From: Kibdelosporangium persicum
GTDB lineage: Bacteria > Actinomycetota > Actinomycetes > Mycobacteriales > Pseudonocardiaceae
Length of the DNA stretch: 64,000 nucleotides
NCBI RefSeq assembly: GCF_013280595.1
Contig: NZ_JAAATY010000003.1
Coordinates: 186,001-250,000, forward strand
Direction: 5' to 3'
The position numbers and the translations under genes were made by a program. Of this stretch, positions 26,002-36,052 are shown one piece after another. Within the stretch, counting starts at the first letter, position 1. Each line of letters opens with the position of its first letter. The notes below the pieces were generated by a model that saw only the letters and a program-made list of their open reading frames with translations, was not told where the DNA came from and did not search any database.

Positions 26002-26829
26002 TCAGGTTTGTGGTGGCCGTGCCAGGAACTCGTCGACGGCCTGCCGGAAGGCGGCGGGCTGTTCGATCCACGGGTAGTGGCCGCAGTCCTCGATCACGGC
26101 GACCTCGCCGTGCGGGAACAGGTCCGCCAGCGCGACGACCGGCGCCAAGCCCGTCAGGCAGTCCCGTTCTCCGGCGACGACAAGCGTGGGTGCGGTCACC
26201 TCGCGCAACCTGGAGGCCAGGTCGGCGGGCGGCTGGACGCTGAAGTAGGCCTGGACCGCGGCGAGGTTCCAACGGCCGACCTGCGCGTGGCGCTGTTCGG
26301 TGGCCGTCCACTTCGCGTAGCCGACCGGTGCGGTGGCGCGGTTCCAGGCGTTGAACGCGTCGTCGCCGGACAGGTCGGGGCCTGCCTCGAAGGCCGCGAT
26401 CGCGGCGTCGAACGCCGGCTCACCGCGGCGGGCGTCGATGAGCTTCGGCGCGTCCGACGGCTCGGACACCAGATACGCCGACGGCGGGGTGATCAGCACG
26501 AGGCGTTCGACCCGCGACGGGAACTGGGCGGCGTAGGCGATGGCCAGCCGGGTGCCCGCGGAATGGGCGACGATCACCAGCCGGTCCTTGGCCAGGTGCG
26601 TCCGCAGGGAATCCACATCGGACGCCTGCGCCCAGGAGGAACCACCAGCACCGGACGGGGACTTCCCCACGCCTCGCAGGTGTGGCACGACGAGGCCGCT
26701 CAGCCCGGCCAGGTCACCCAGGTAACTCGGATGCCGCGCGGCCCCACCGGCAAGCGTGACAATGGGGCCGCCCTGCCCTGAGACGTCGTAGTGCAAGGAC
26801 ATACCGTCCGCGGCGACGTAGTTCGGCAC
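26002..26829 (-). CDS. Alpha/beta hydrolase, last gene of the polyester-hydrolase operon
   Basis: 275 residues, no signal peptide, so cytosolic. The fold shows the oxyanion region LAGGAARH, the nucleophile elbow AHSAGTR (Ser in AHSAG where GHSxG is common), the acid in GERDCLTG and the catalytic His in DCGHYPW. It resembles the large hydrolase group with esterases and proline iminopeptidases; substrate is unknown. It lies 9 nt after the stop of the substrate-binding protein gene and so looks like the seventh gene of the operon that begins with the secreted polyester hydrolase at 32307. A role in cutting imported ester fragments is inference from position. Confidence 0.85.
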   Translation of the reverse strand: MPNYVAADGMSLHYDVSGQGGPIVTLAGGAARHPSYLGDLAGLSGLVVPHLRGVGKSPSGAGGSSWAQASDVDSLRTHLAKDRLVIVAHSAGTRLAIAYAAQFPSRVERLVLITPPSAYLVSEPSDAPKLIDARRGEPAFDAAIAAFEAGPDLSGDDAFNAWNRATAPVGYAKWTATEQRHAQVGRWNLAAVQAYFSVQPPADLASRLREVTAPTLVVAGERDCLTGLAPVVALADLFPHGEVAVIEDCGHYPWIEQPAAFRQAVDEFLARPPQT

Positions 26830-26838
26830 ACCCCGATC

Positions 26839-28143
26839 CTAGGGCCCGACGAGCGCGACCTCCGCGGGTGTCTTGCGGGCTGTCGGCGCCGGGGTGATCG
26901 CGCCCTTCTCCCGGTCCGTGGTCATCGGTGCCTGGATCTCCCGCGTCGTGCTGTCGGGGTTGACCTGGAAGACGTACGCGCCGGTGTAGCCGGAGTGCGA
27001 CTGCGCGGAGAACCCGAACGGGGTCATGCCCGGGCCGCTGATCTGCCCTGATTCCATGGCCTGGACGAGTTTGGCACGGGTCAGGTCGCGGCCGGCGAGC
27101 TTGAGCGCGTGGGCGAACGTGTACGCCTGCGCCATGCCGAAGATGATCGTGTTGGTCAGCGGTTCGTTCGGGATGTACTTGGCGTGCACCTCGCGGAACA
27201 GCTGGATCCACGGGTCGTCGGCGCGGCCCGCGTCGGGCAGGTAGCCGGTGCCGATCATGCCGTTCAGCAGTGCGGGCGCGGAAACCTCGGTGCCGCCGCG
27301 TTTGGCGAAGTCCTGCAGCAGCCCGGTGAGGGTCGCGGGGTCGGCGCCGATGCTGCTGACCACGAACTGGGTCTTGTAGCCGAGGCGGGCCGCGGTGAGG
27401 ATCGACAGTGCGGTGAACGCCGGGACACACGAGCACACAACGACTTCGGCGCCCGCGGATTTCAGGGCGTTCAGCTGCGGCAGCACGTCGGTGTTGGCGG
27501 GGTCGTACGCCTGGCGCGACACGATCCGGTCGGCGAGGAACTGGTCGAGGCCCTTCTGCGCGTCCCGGCCGACGTCGTCGTTCTGGAACAGCAGCCCGAC
27601 CTTCCTGCCCGCCAGCTGGTCGGCGATGTACTTGCCCTGGATCTTGCCCTCGCGGGTGTAGTCGACCTGGAACCCGAACGTCTGCTTGCTCTTCGGGTCG
27701 TCCCACATCAGCGCGCCGGAGGAGACGAGCACGTCGGGCACGCCCTCGGTGTTGAGGTAGTCGACCACTTTGGAGTGTGTCGGCGTGCCCAGCCCGCCGA
27801 CGATCGCGAACACCTGGTCCTGCAACACGAGTTTCTTGACCACCTCGACCGTGCGGGTCGGGTTGTAGCCGTCGTCCTCGACCCGGTAGTCGATCTTGCG
27901 GCCGTTGATGCCGCCCTTGTCGTTGATGTAGCTGTACATCGCCTTCGCGGCAACGGAGATCCGGCTGTACCCGGGGGCGGCGGGCCCGGTCAGCGGCTGG
28001 TGCGTGCCGATCACGACAGTGTCGTCCGTGACGCCCGGCGCCGGGTCGCCCGACGCCGATCCACCGCCCGCGGGTTGCTCGCCTGCTCCCGAGCAGGCGC
28101 TGAGTAACAGCACGGACGCTGTCGCCAGGATGAGTGTTCTCAT
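26839..28143 (-). CDS. HAAT-family substrate-binding lipoprotein
   Basis: 434 residues from ATG 28143, with GGAAGGG upstream. A lipoprotein signal (LLLSAC, residues 13-18) is followed by a periplasmic-binding-protein type 1 fold: VVIGTHQPLTGPAAPG, DDGYNPTRTVEVV and FAIVGGLGTPTHS. This branch of branched-chain amino acid receptors is widespread in actinobacteria, and related receptors bind amides, aromatic acids or other small acids. The start overlaps the permease stop by 4 nt (ATGA). It delivers ligand to the two permeases and two ATPases encoded just upstream in the operon. The true ligand cannot be read from the sequence. Confidence 0.92.
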   Translation of the reverse strand: MRTLILATASVLLLSACSGAGEQPAGGGSASGDPAPGVTDDTVVIGTHQPLTGPAAPGYSRISVAAKAMYSYINDKGGINGRKIDYRVEDDGYNPTRTVEVVKKLVLQDQVFAIVGGLGTPTHSKVVDYLNTEGVPDVLVSSGALMWDDPKSKQTFGFQVDYTREGKIQGKYIADQLAGRKVGLLFQNDDVGRDAQKGLDQFLADRIVSRQAYDPANTDVLPQLNALKSAGAEVVVCSCVPAFTALSILTAARLGYKTQFVVSSIGADPATLTGLLQDFAKRGGTEVSAPALLNGMIGTGYLPDAGRADDPWIQLFREVHAKYIPNEPLTNTIIFGMAQAYTFAHALKLAGRDLTRAKLVQAMESGQISGPGMTPFGFSAQSHSGYTGAYVFQVNPDSTTREIQAPMTTDREKGAITPAPTARKTPAEVALVGP

Positions 28144-29126
28144 GGTTTTCCCTTCCGAACGGACTGCCACAAGCGGGCGAAGGCGCCATGGATGCCGCGC
28201 GGGAACACGAGCACCACGACGACAAGCACGGTGCCGAACACCGCGAGCGGCAAGTTCTGGGTGATGTTGGTGCTCAAGTCCAGCGAGTGGGTCACGTCGT
28301 TGGCCCACGCGGGCACGTAGACCAACGCGAGCGCACCCCACAGCGCGCCCCACAGGCTGCCGACTCCGCCGAGCACCATGGCGGCCAGCAACGACAGGGA
28401 AAGCGCGACGCTGAACGAGCCCGGCGCGGCCGTGCCGAGCAGGAATGCCTGCAGCCCGCCGGCCAGGCCGCCGCACGCGGAACTCAGCAGGAACGCCATG
28501 ATCTTCGTTCGTCCGATGTGGATGCCGGACAACGCGGCCGCCACCTCGTCGTCACGGACCGCGCGCAGCATCCGGCCGAACCGGCCGCGGACCACGTTCG
28601 CCAGCAGGACCAGCACAAGCAGTGTGGTCGTCCACACGACCCACGCCTGCCATTGCGTCTGCGGCACCTTCAGCCCGGCGGGCAGGCTGTTGACGGTGAA
28701 CGCCAGCCCGTTGCTGCCACCCAGGAAGTCCGGGAACCGTTGCGTGATCGCCGGTAGCCCGACGGCCAGGCCCAGTGTCGCACCGGCGAGGTACGGACCG
28801 TGCAGCCGTGCGGCCGCGGCACCGGTGAGCATGCCCGCCAGGCCCGCCGTGACGCCGGCGAGCAGGAGGTCCAGCCAGAACGGGAACGACGGCACGTAGA
28901 TCACCAGCAGCCCGACCGTGTACGCGCCGATGAACATGAAAGCGCCGTGTCCCAGGGAGATCTGACCGTTGCCGCCGGTGAGCAACGTCAGCCCGGCGAC
29001 CGCGACGAGGTAGTAGCCGACCGTCGCGATCCGCACGTTCGTGAACGGGTCGACCACCATCGTCAGCAGGACCACCGCGGCCAGGGCCGCCAGGGCGAGG
29101 AGGGTGTGCCGCAGCAGCAGGCTCAT
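28140..29126 (-). CDS. HAAT-family ABC permease, LivM type
   Basis: 328 residues from the ATG at 29126. About nine transmembrane helices, with the LivM loop motifs GGNGQISLGHGAFM and FPDFLGGSNG and the coupling region LRAVRDDEVAA. It pairs with the LivH-type permease to form the channel. It begins one base after the LivH stop and overlaps the binding-protein gene by 4 nt. Confidence 0.92.
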   Translation of the reverse strand: MSLLLRHTLLALAALAAVVLLTMVVDPFTNVRIATVGYYLVAVAGLTLLTGGNGQISLGHGAFMFIGAYTVGLLVIYVPSFPFWLDLLLAGVTAGLAGMLTGAAAARLHGPYLAGATLGLAVGLPAITQRFPDFLGGSNGLAFTVNSLPAGLKVPQTQWQAWVVWTTTLLVLVLLANVVRGRFGRMLRAVRDDEVAAALSGIHIGRTKIMAFLLSSACGGLAGGLQAFLLGTAAPGSFSVALSLSLLAAMVLGGVGSLWGALWGALALVYVPAWANDVTHSLDLSTNITQNLPLAVFGTVLVVVVLVFPRGIHGAFARLWQSVRKGKP

Positions 29127-29127
29127 C

Positions 29128-29979
29128 TCACACCCTCCTCGCCAGTCCGCGCCCGAACAGGCCATGGGGGCGCACGCTCAGCACGACGACGAGAATCGCC
29201 AGTGCGGCCAGCGTGACGAGCTCCGGTCCCAGATATCCGGACACATAGGACAGTCCGATGCCGGTGCCGAACCCGGCGATGACCGTGCCGATCGGGTTGT
29301 CCAGGCCACCGATGACAGCGGCGGTCAACGAGTACACGAAGATCCCGTCCAGCACAGTCGGATACAGAAGCGGTGGTACGGCAAGCAGTCCGGCCAGTGC
29401 TCCGACCGCCGCGGCCAGCGCCGTGCCCGCGGTGACCATCAGGCCCACACGCACACCGGCCAGCGCCGCGGCTTCGGGCGCGAAGGCGGCGGCTCGCATT
29501 CGCAGGCCCAACGACGTGAACTTGAACAGCAGCAACACGCCCGCCGCGGTGACGAGCACGACCAGGACCGCGAACACGTTGGCCGCGGAGAACAGTCCGC
29601 GGAAGTCGAAGGCGTAGCCGAAGGAACGGGGTTCGCTCGTCCACAGCATGCCCGCGACCGCTTGCACGACAAGCAGCAGGCCGAGGGTGACGATCACCGA
29701 GCCGAGTTCGCCGTGGGCGCGGGCCGGGCGGATGAGCAAGCGATCGCTCAGGGCGCCGAGCACCGCGCCTGCGACGATCGCCACCGCGAAGCCCAGCCAG
29801 TAGGTGCCCGTGACCTGGTTGACGGTGAAAGCGAAGTAGGTCGACAGCAAGGCCAGCGCGGGCTGGGCGAAGTTCACCACCCGGGTCGCCCGGAAGATGA
29901 TCACGAGCGACAGCCCCAGTGCCGCGTACACGGCCCCGCTCGCGAAGCCGCCGACCGTCAGCGTCCACCACGTGTTCAC
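29128..29979 (-). CDS. HAAT-family ABC permease, LivH type
   Basis: 283 residues from GTG 29979. Seven to eight transmembrane helices with LivH features: GLSLVIIFRATRVVNFAQ near the N terminus and AAVIGGLDNPIGTVIAG near the C terminus. The start overlaps the stop of the LivF-type ATPase (GTGA at 29976-29979). Confidence 0.93.
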   Translation of the reverse strand: MNTWWTLTVGGFASGAVYAALGLSLVIIFRATRVVNFAQPALALLSTYFAFTVNQVTGTYWLGFAVAIVAGAVLGALSDRLLIRPARAHGELGSVIVTLGLLLVVQAVAGMLWTSEPRSFGYAFDFRGLFSAANVFAVLVVLVTAAGVLLLFKFTSLGLRMRAAAFAPEAAALAGVRVGLMVTAGTALAAAVGALAGLLAVPPLLYPTVLDGIFVYSLTAAVIGGLDNPIGTVIAGFGTGIGLSYVSGYLGPELVTLAALAILVVVLSVRPHGLFGRGLARRV

Positions 29980-30670
29980 CGGTTCACCCCCAGATAGGCC
30001 TCGTGCAACGCCTCCGCCGAGATCGACTCGGCCGATCCGGCCAGCGCCACCTCGCCGAGCGCCAGCACGTAGGCCCGTTCGGCCACGGACAAGGCACTTC
30101 GCGCGTTCTGTTCGACCAGCAGCACGGTCAACCCGGTGCGGTCACGCAGATCCCGCAGCACGCGCATGATCGCCGCGGTCACCAGCGGCGCCAGCCCGAG
30201 CGAGGGCTCGTCCAGCAACAACACCCGCGGCCTGGCCATCAGGGCGCGGCCGATCGCGAGCATCTGCCGTTCCCCGCCGGACAGGGTGCTCGCCTGCCGT
30301 CCCAGCTTGCCGGCCAGCGGCGGGAACAGGGCCAGGACCTCGTCGAACGCCAGGTTGCGTCGCCACAACCCGCCGAGCCGGAGGTTCTCGCGGACGGTCA
30401 GCTCCCTGATCACGCCGCCGTGCTCGGGCACGTGGCCCAGCCCCATCCTGGCGACGCGGTCCGCGGGTAACCCGGCGATCTCGGTGCCGTCGAAGGAAAT
30501 CGACCCGGCGGCCGGCGCCACCAGGCCGCTGATCGTGCGCAGCAGGGTCGTCTTGCCCGCGCCGTTCGCACCGAGGACGGCGGTGAGCGTCCCCTCGGGC
30601 ACCGCGATGTCCACGCCGTTCAAGGCGTGCACGGCGCCGTATCTGGTCACCACGGACGACAGCGAGAGCA

Positions 30671-30671
<1 letters not shown>
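29976..30671 (-). CDS. HAAT-family ABC ATPase, LivF type
   Basis: 231 residues from the ATG at 30671. Walker A GANGAGKTT, signature LSGGERQ, Walker B VLLLDEPSLGLAP, typical of LivF. The ATG overlaps the LivG stop by one base (TGATG). Together with the LivG-type ATPase it powers the importer. Confidence 0.94.
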
Positions 30672-31428
<757 letters not shown>

Positions 31429-31432
<4 letters not shown>

Positions 31433-32307
31433 GAGTGAGGGCAGGTGTCCCGGTAGTCGGAGATGTCCCGGTCGTTCGGAGCCGGGCAGAGGAACTGCTC
31501 GTAGCGGGTGTCGTTGTCGACGAACCGCTTCAGCCACGAGATCATGTACTTGGCCATCGTGGTGTTCGGCGTCTGCGGGAAGAAGTGGCTGGCGTTGTCC
31601 AGCTCCATGTACGCCTTCTCCGAGGACGCCGGAATCGAGGTGTAGAACGGGATGGAGTGCGACGACACCGGGGCGATGCTGTCGTTCTCGCCGCCGATGA
31701 CAAACGTCGGCACCCGCAGGCCCGACCAGGATTTCTGGGTGTTCCACGCCGCGATCGGGATCGCCGCCTGCAGCGACGGCTGGTCGGCCGCGGCTTCCAG
31801 CGAACCGCCACCGCCCATCGAGTGCCCGGCCACAGCCAGCCGCGTGGCGTCGATCCGGGTGCGGACCGTGCTGCGCTGGGTCAGGTACGACAGCGCCGCC
31901 CGCAGCTGGTCGCCGCGGCTGTCCGGCTGGTCGAGGGTCGAGAGGGTGTCGATGGTGATCACCACGAACCCCTGGGAGGCGAGGCGCGGACCCATCCAGG
32001 AGATGCTGGACTGGGTCGCGGTGAAGCCCGGCGAGATGGCCAGCGCGCCGAACGTGCCTTCGCTGGTGCTCGTCGGGTAGTAGATCGTGCCGCCACCGAA
32101 TCCGGTCGCGGACAACCGGGACACGGTCGTCTGCGAGACCGAGAAGGGACCGCGAGAAGCCTCGATGCTGCTCTCGGTCGGGTCGGGGCCGCGTTCGTAG
32201 GGGTTCTCGGCATTGACCTCGTAGGCACCGGTGGCGGTGGCAGGGGCACCGGCGGCGATGAACGCGGCGATGGTGAGTCCGGTCAGGATCCGAACGCCTC
32301 TTCGCAT
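31429..32307 (-). CDS. Secreted polyester hydrolase of the cutinase / PETase family
   Basis: 292 residues with a signal peptide (1-27). The mature start [18 protein letters not shown] closely resembles the Thermobifida cutinase and LCC group. It has the catalytic Ser in GHSMGGGGS, Asp in ENDSIAPV, His in ASHFFP, the conserved Trp in AAWNTQKSW, and the paired C-terminal Cys in FLCPAP and DTCPHS. It should cut ester bonds of cutin-like or synthetic aliphatic/aromatic polyesters outside the cell. The oxyanion-hole Tyr of TfCut2 (SPGYTGT) is Phe here (SPGFTAT). GGAG lies 11 nt upstream of the ATG. It is the first gene of an operon with a full HAAT importer and is divergent from a TetR gene. Confidence 0.93.
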
Positions 32308-32432
32308 GATGCGCTGTTCTCCAATCGACTCTTCGTTGAGTGTCGGACGCGATCAGTGACTGACTGTCGCAAGCGGTGACCAGGGCACGCATCGGTGGAA
32401 TCGCCAGTCCTGGCCCGTGCCGGGCGGGTACT

Positions 32433-32456
32433 GGGCAGTACGGCCGTACGCTGCCG
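32433..32456. promoter_or_regulatory. Operator-like palindrome between the TetR gene and the polyester operon
   Basis: GTACGGCCGTAC at 32438-32449 is a perfect 12-bp palindrome. Flanking GGCA and CTGCC extend it with one offset base. TACGCT at 32447-32452 is placed as a -10 for a leaderless TetR transcript starting at 32459, so binding would shut off the regulator. The polyester hydrolase start is 131 bp away on the other strand, so control of that operon is plausible. Confidence 0.5.
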
Positions 32457-32458
32457 AC

Positions 32459-33067
32459 GTGAGCCCAACCGCCGAGGAGATCGTCCGGACCGCCGCGCAC
32501 TGGATCGACCGGGGAATCCGCCTGGACACCCGCACGCTGGCCGCCGAGCTGGGGATCTCCCGCACGACGCTGTTCCGCCGGGTCGGCAACCGGGAGGACC
32601 TGCTCGGCGACACCCTCTGGTACATGGGCGACCGGACGCTCAAGACGGCGCGAAGGGAATGGCAGACCAAGCACGGGACGGCGGTGCGTAGCCCCGACGG
32701 CCGGTTGCGGTGCCTGGAGGTGATGCGCCGCTACCGGGCGGACATCGCCGGGAACCAGGGCTTCCGCCAGTTCCTGAACGACGAGCCCGCGCTGGCGATC
32801 CGGGTGCTGACCGACCCGCAGGGCCGGGTCCAGCCGCGAGTGATGAGCGCGCACGTCGACCTGCTGAGGCGGGACGTCGAGGACGGCGGGTTCGTGCCGG
32901 TCGTCAGCCTGGAGAACCTCTGCTACGCGATCGTCCGGCTCGGTGAGGCGTTCCTGTACTCCGATGTCCTGGCCTCCCGGGCGCCGGACCTGGAGGCCGC
33001 GTCGACGCTGCTCGGTGCCCTGGTCGAAGGGCGGGTGACGGCGACGGAGCCGGCCGCGGGGTTGTGA
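32459..33067 (+). CDS. TetR-family transcriptional regulator
   Basis: 202 residues from the GTG at 32459. The N-terminal helix-turn-helix spans about residues 4-60 (TAEEIVRTAAHWID, then LAAELGISRTTLFRRVGNREDLL). The C-terminal ligand domain is not recognisable. Its divergent placement 151 bp from the polyester hydrolase/importer operon makes it the obvious candidate regulator, perhaps sensing a breakdown product. An upstream in-frame GTG at 32417 would place the operator-like palindrome inside the gene, so I prefer the later start. Confidence 0.85.
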   Translation: MSPTAEEIVRTAAHWIDRGIRLDTRTLAAELGISRTTLFRRVGNREDLLGDTLWYMGDRTLKTARREWQTKHGTAVRSPDGRLRCLEVMRRYRADIAGNQGFRQFLNDEPALAIRVLTDPQGRVQPRVMSAHVDLLRRDVEDGGFVPVVSLENLCYAIVRLGEAFLYSDVLASRAPDLEAASTLLGALVEGRVTATEPAAGL

Positions 33068-33089
33068 AACACTTCGCGCTGGTGTTTCA
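33065..33089. promoter_or_regulatory. Inverted repeat between the TetR gene and the LuxR gene
   Basis: TGAAACAC and GTGTTTCA, perfect 8-bp arms with a 9-nt spacer, begin at the TetR stop codon. No T tract follows, so an operator for the LuxR gene 31 bp downstream is more likely than a terminator, though either is possible. Confidence 0.45.
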
Positions 33090-33119
33090 TTCGGAGGGCG
33101 CTCACCGAGGAGGCCCTCC

Positions 33120-35030
33120 ATGTCGTCCGCATGGCACGAGAAGCTGCTGACGGACGCGCGCGCCGGTACGGGGGCGAGCAGCGTGCTGCTGGGCCCGGCG
33201 CCGGACGTCTCCCCCACGGACTTCACCGTGCTGCGGACAACCGGTCTTCAGTCGGAACGTGACCTGCCGTTCGCCGCGCTGCACCGGCTTCTGCTGCCCG
33301 TGGTGTCCGCGGACGACCTGCGCCGGATGCTGCGCGGCACGCCCTTCCAGTTGCGGTGTTCGGTACACGAGGTGCTGACCGGGTTGTCGGCTCAGCGGCC
33401 GGTTCTGGTGCGGGTGGACGACGCGCAGTGGCTGGACCAGGAGAGCTTGGATGTCCTGGGGTTCGCGGCCAGGCGGGTGGCCGGGCACCACATCGCGATC
33501 CTGATCACCGGTCGTCCCCAGTGGACCGGCGAGCAGCCGTCCGGCCTGGTCTGCCTGAGCGCCGAACTGGGCGACACCGTCGACGCGGCACAGCACGCCT
33601 GGCACGCCGGGCGGCCGGACTGGGCACGCACGCTGCTGTCGCGGGCGGACGTCGGCCGGGCGGCGCTGCTGCTCGGGGAAATCGAACTCCGGGACGGCGA
33701 CCCGGCCGTCGCCGTGCACGAACTGACCACGGCGGCCGGGCATCTGGACGACCCAGGTCCCGCTCTGCTGCTCGCCGGTGAGGCTCGGCGGCTGTGCGGG
33801 GACGTGCCCGGTTACCGCGCGATGGCACGCGCGGTGCCGTCGCGACCGGAACTGATGGCGGCGCACTTCCGTGGCCTGACCGCGACGTTCGAAGGCAGGC
33901 ACGCCGACGCCGCCGAACCGTTGCGGCTTGTCGTGCGGCTGGGCATGGCCGCGCCGGATGTGGCACCGGCGGTGTGGGCGGCCGAGGCGGCGTTCGCACT
34001 GGGCTTGGGCGAGAAGGCTTTCGAGTGCGCGTCGGCCGCGGTCAGCCGGGCCAGGCTGACCGGCCGGGAAGCCGCGTTGCCGTGGGCCCTGGTCCAGTTG
34101 TCCCTGGCCGCGATCGTGCTCGACCGGCACGAGATCGCGCTCGAGGCATCCGCGGAAGGCCTGGCCGCGTCCGGTGCGCAGCGCACCACCCGGACGGAAC
34201 ACCTTTCCCTGCTGGCGTTGTCGGCCGCGCTGCGAGACGACCGCGAGACCGCCCTGTCGCATCTGGACAACGCGGCGGCAGGCATCGCCAAGCGCGGCCT
34301 CGGCCGGCCGTGTGCGATCGCTTCCTGGGCGTACGCGTGTCTGGACCTGGCCGACGACCGGCCCGCGGAAGCGTTGGCACGGCTGGACGCCATGACGGCG
34401 GGGGTGAGCGGAGCGCAGCCCGCGATCCAGGCACTGGCGACGCCGCAACTGGTCGAGGCGGCGATTCTGGCCGGGCAGTACGACCGGGCGCACCGCGCAC
34501 TGGAGGTCTTCGACGGCTGGGTCCGCACCGGCGGCAACTCGGCGTGGCTGGCCCTGTCACACCGGTGCCACGGTCTGCTCACCGACGACGTCACCCATTT
34601 CGAGACGGCGATCGCCCTGCACCGCAAGGCAGGCGCCGCGATGGAGCTGGCACGGACGCAACTGCTGTACGCCAACCGCTTGCGGCTGCGGCGCCGGATG
34701 CTCGACGCCCGTGGTCAGTTCCGGTCGGCGCTGCGGGTGTTCCAGTCCATCGGCGCGCGACGGTGGATCGCCCGGGCTGAAGCCGGTTTGCGCGCCGCGG
34801 GCGAGACGGCCGGCGCGCCGAACGTCTCCCTCGCGGGCCTGACTCCCCAGCAGACGGCGATCTCCCGGCTGGTGGCGGTCGGCGAGACGAACAAGGAGAT
34901 CGCCCGGCGGCTGGTGATCAGCCACCGGACCGTCGACCACCACCTGCGCAACATCTTCACCACGCTGGGCGTGCGTTCCCGGGTGGAACTGGCCCGCCGC
35001 GTCACCAGCCTGGAGCAGGACCGGGCCTAG
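33120..35030 (+). CDS. LuxR-family (LAL-like) regulator without a P-loop
   Basis: 636 residues, shorter than the usual 850-1000 of LAL regulators. The C terminus is a GerE-type helix-turn-helix (LTPQQTAISRLVA, NKEIARRLVISHRTVDHHL). The centre (about 190-560) is made of TPR-like helices. The N-terminal ATPase lobe is reduced: where a GxxGxGKS loop is expected the sequence reads LLGPAPDVSPTDF, although a Walker B-like PVLVRVDDAQWLD remains near residue 95. ATP-dependent switching is therefore doubtful. The ATG at 33120 has GAGGAGG 7 nt upstream. Its stop overlaps the stop of the convergent LLM gene. Confidence 0.88.
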   Translation: MSSAWHEKLLTDARAGTGASSVLLGPAPDVSPTDFTVLRTTGLQSERDLPFAALHRLLLPVVSADDLRRMLRGTPFQLRCSVHEVLTGLSAQRPVLVRVDDAQWLDQESLDVLGFAARRVAGHHIAILITGRPQWTGEQPSGLVCLSAELGDTVDAAQHAWHAGRPDWARTLLSRADVGRAALLLGEIELRDGDPAVAVHELTTAAGHLDDPGPALLLAGEARRLCGDVPGYRAMARAVPSRPELMAAHFRGLTATFEGRHADAAEPLRLVVRLGMAAPDVAPAVWAAEAAFALGLGEKAFECASAAVSRARLTGREAALPWALVQLSLAAIVLDRHEIALEASAEGLAASGAQRTTRTEHLSLLALSAALRDDRETALSHLDNAAAGIAKRGLGRPCAIASWAYACLDLADDRPAEALARLDAMTAGVSGAQPAIQALATPQLVEAAILAGQYDRAHRALEVFDGWVRTGGNSAWLALSHRCHGLLTDDVTHFETAIALHRKAGAAMELARTQLLYANRLRLRRRMLDARGQFRSALRVFQSIGARRWIARAEAGLRAAGETAGAPNVSLAGLTPQQTAISRLVAVGETNKEIARRLVISHRTVDHHLRNIFTTLGVRSRVELARRVTSLEQDRA

Positions 35031-35917
35031 AGTTCGGCGAGGCGCCGCACGGCCGGTCCGGCATGCCGCGTGACCCACTCCGCGGGACGGCCCGGCGGGG
35101 GCATCAGGATCACGGTGTCCACACCGAGCTTGGCGTAGGCGGCCATCTCCTCGGTGAAGGCGTCGAGCCCGCCTTCGCTGAGCGACGTACCCGCGCCCGC
35201 GACCGTCTTGCGGATCGAGTCGTAGTCCCGTCCGACAGCGTCGCAGTGCTCACGCAGAACGCCGAGCTTGTGGCCGACGCCCTCGACGCCGAGCGAGGTG
35301 AAGAAGTTGCACGCGTCGCCGTACTGCGCGACCAGCCGCAGGGTCTTCCGCTCACCTCCGCCGCCGATCATGATCCGCGGACGCGGCGAGCTCACGGGCG
35401 GCGGCACGCACAGCGTCTCGGCCAACTGGTAGTGCTTGCCTTCGAACGGCCCGTTGTTGTCCGGGTCCCACATCTGCAGGCAGATCCGCAGCGTTTCCTC
35501 AAGCCGCTCGAAACGCTCCGCGGTCGGCGGGTACGGCACGCCGAGGCCGTTGTGCTCGCGCTCGTACCAGGCCGCGCCGATGCCGAGCGTCCCCCGCCCG
35601 CCGGACAGCACGTCGAGCGTGGTGACGATCTTGGCCAGCAGGCCCGGATGCCGATACGTCACGCCGGTGACCAGCGCGCCAAGCTGGACGGTCGACGTGT
35701 GCGCGGCGAGAAACCCCAATGTGGAGTACGCCTCGAGCATCGCGGCTTCCGCGCCGCCGTTGTGCTCCATCTGGAAGTAGTGGTCCATCACGGACATCCA
35801 GGCGACACCCGCCGACTCCGCGGCTTGCGCCGCCGCGGCCAGTTCGTCCCGGATCTCGTGACCGGGTTCGTCGAACTTCGTGATGTGCACACCGAGTCGC
35901 ACGGTCGATCGCCTCAT
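35027..35917 (-). CDS. LLM-class F420-dependent oxidoreductase
   Basis: 296 residues. Luciferase-like monooxygenase fold, probably using coenzyme F420 as in many actinobacterial relatives. Markers are SVMDHYFQM near residue 42, TLGFLAAHTSTVQLGALVTG, and GRGTLGIGAAWYEREH. The substrate is unknown. The stop overlaps the LuxR stop on the other strand. A MerR-type promoter lies directly upstream, so induction by an electrophile, oxidant or drug is likely. Confidence 0.88.
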   Translation of the reverse strand: MRRSTVRLGVHITKFDEPGHEIRDELAAAAQAAESAGVAWMSVMDHYFQMEHNGGAEAAMLEAYSTLGFLAAHTSTVQLGALVTGVTYRHPGLLAKIVTTLDVLSGGRGTLGIGAAWYEREHNGLGVPYPPTAERFERLEETLRICLQMWDPDNNGPFEGKHYQLAETLCVPPPVSSPRPRIMIGGGGERKTLRLVAQYGDACNFFTSLGVEGVGHKLGVLREHCDAVGRDYDSIRKTVAGAGTSLSEGGLDAFTEEMAAYAKLGVDTVILMPPPGRPAEWVTRHAGPAVRRLAEL

Positions 35918-35936
35918 TTCGCAGTGCCTGCGCGCG

Positions 35937-35967
35937 ACGCTATCCCCTGGAGCGCGCTCCAGGTCAA
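35937..35967 (-). promoter_or_regulatory. MerR-type promoter with an 18-bp palindrome in a 19-bp spacer
   Basis: On the minus strand, TTGACC (35967-35962) and TAGCGT (35942-35937) are separated by exactly 19 bp. A perfect palindrome, CCTGGAGCG and its complement at 35946-35963, fills the spacer. Overlong 19-bp spacers with centred palindromes are diagnostic of promoters switched by MerR-family activators. Transcription would start about 13 nt before the LLM gene. The MerR gene itself is not adjacent. Confidence 0.75.
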
Positions 35968-36052
35968 CACCGGACTGCGAGTCCCATGTAGAGGAAAGGC
36001 CGCACGCCCCGCCAGGGAACGTACGGCCGTCAGCGTGATCTCGCGCGTCGAG

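Noticed and set aside
33065-33089. TetR gene terminator
   Set aside because: Arms are only 8 bp and moderately AT-rich with no T tract, and the repeat sits close to the LuxR start, so an operator reading is better.
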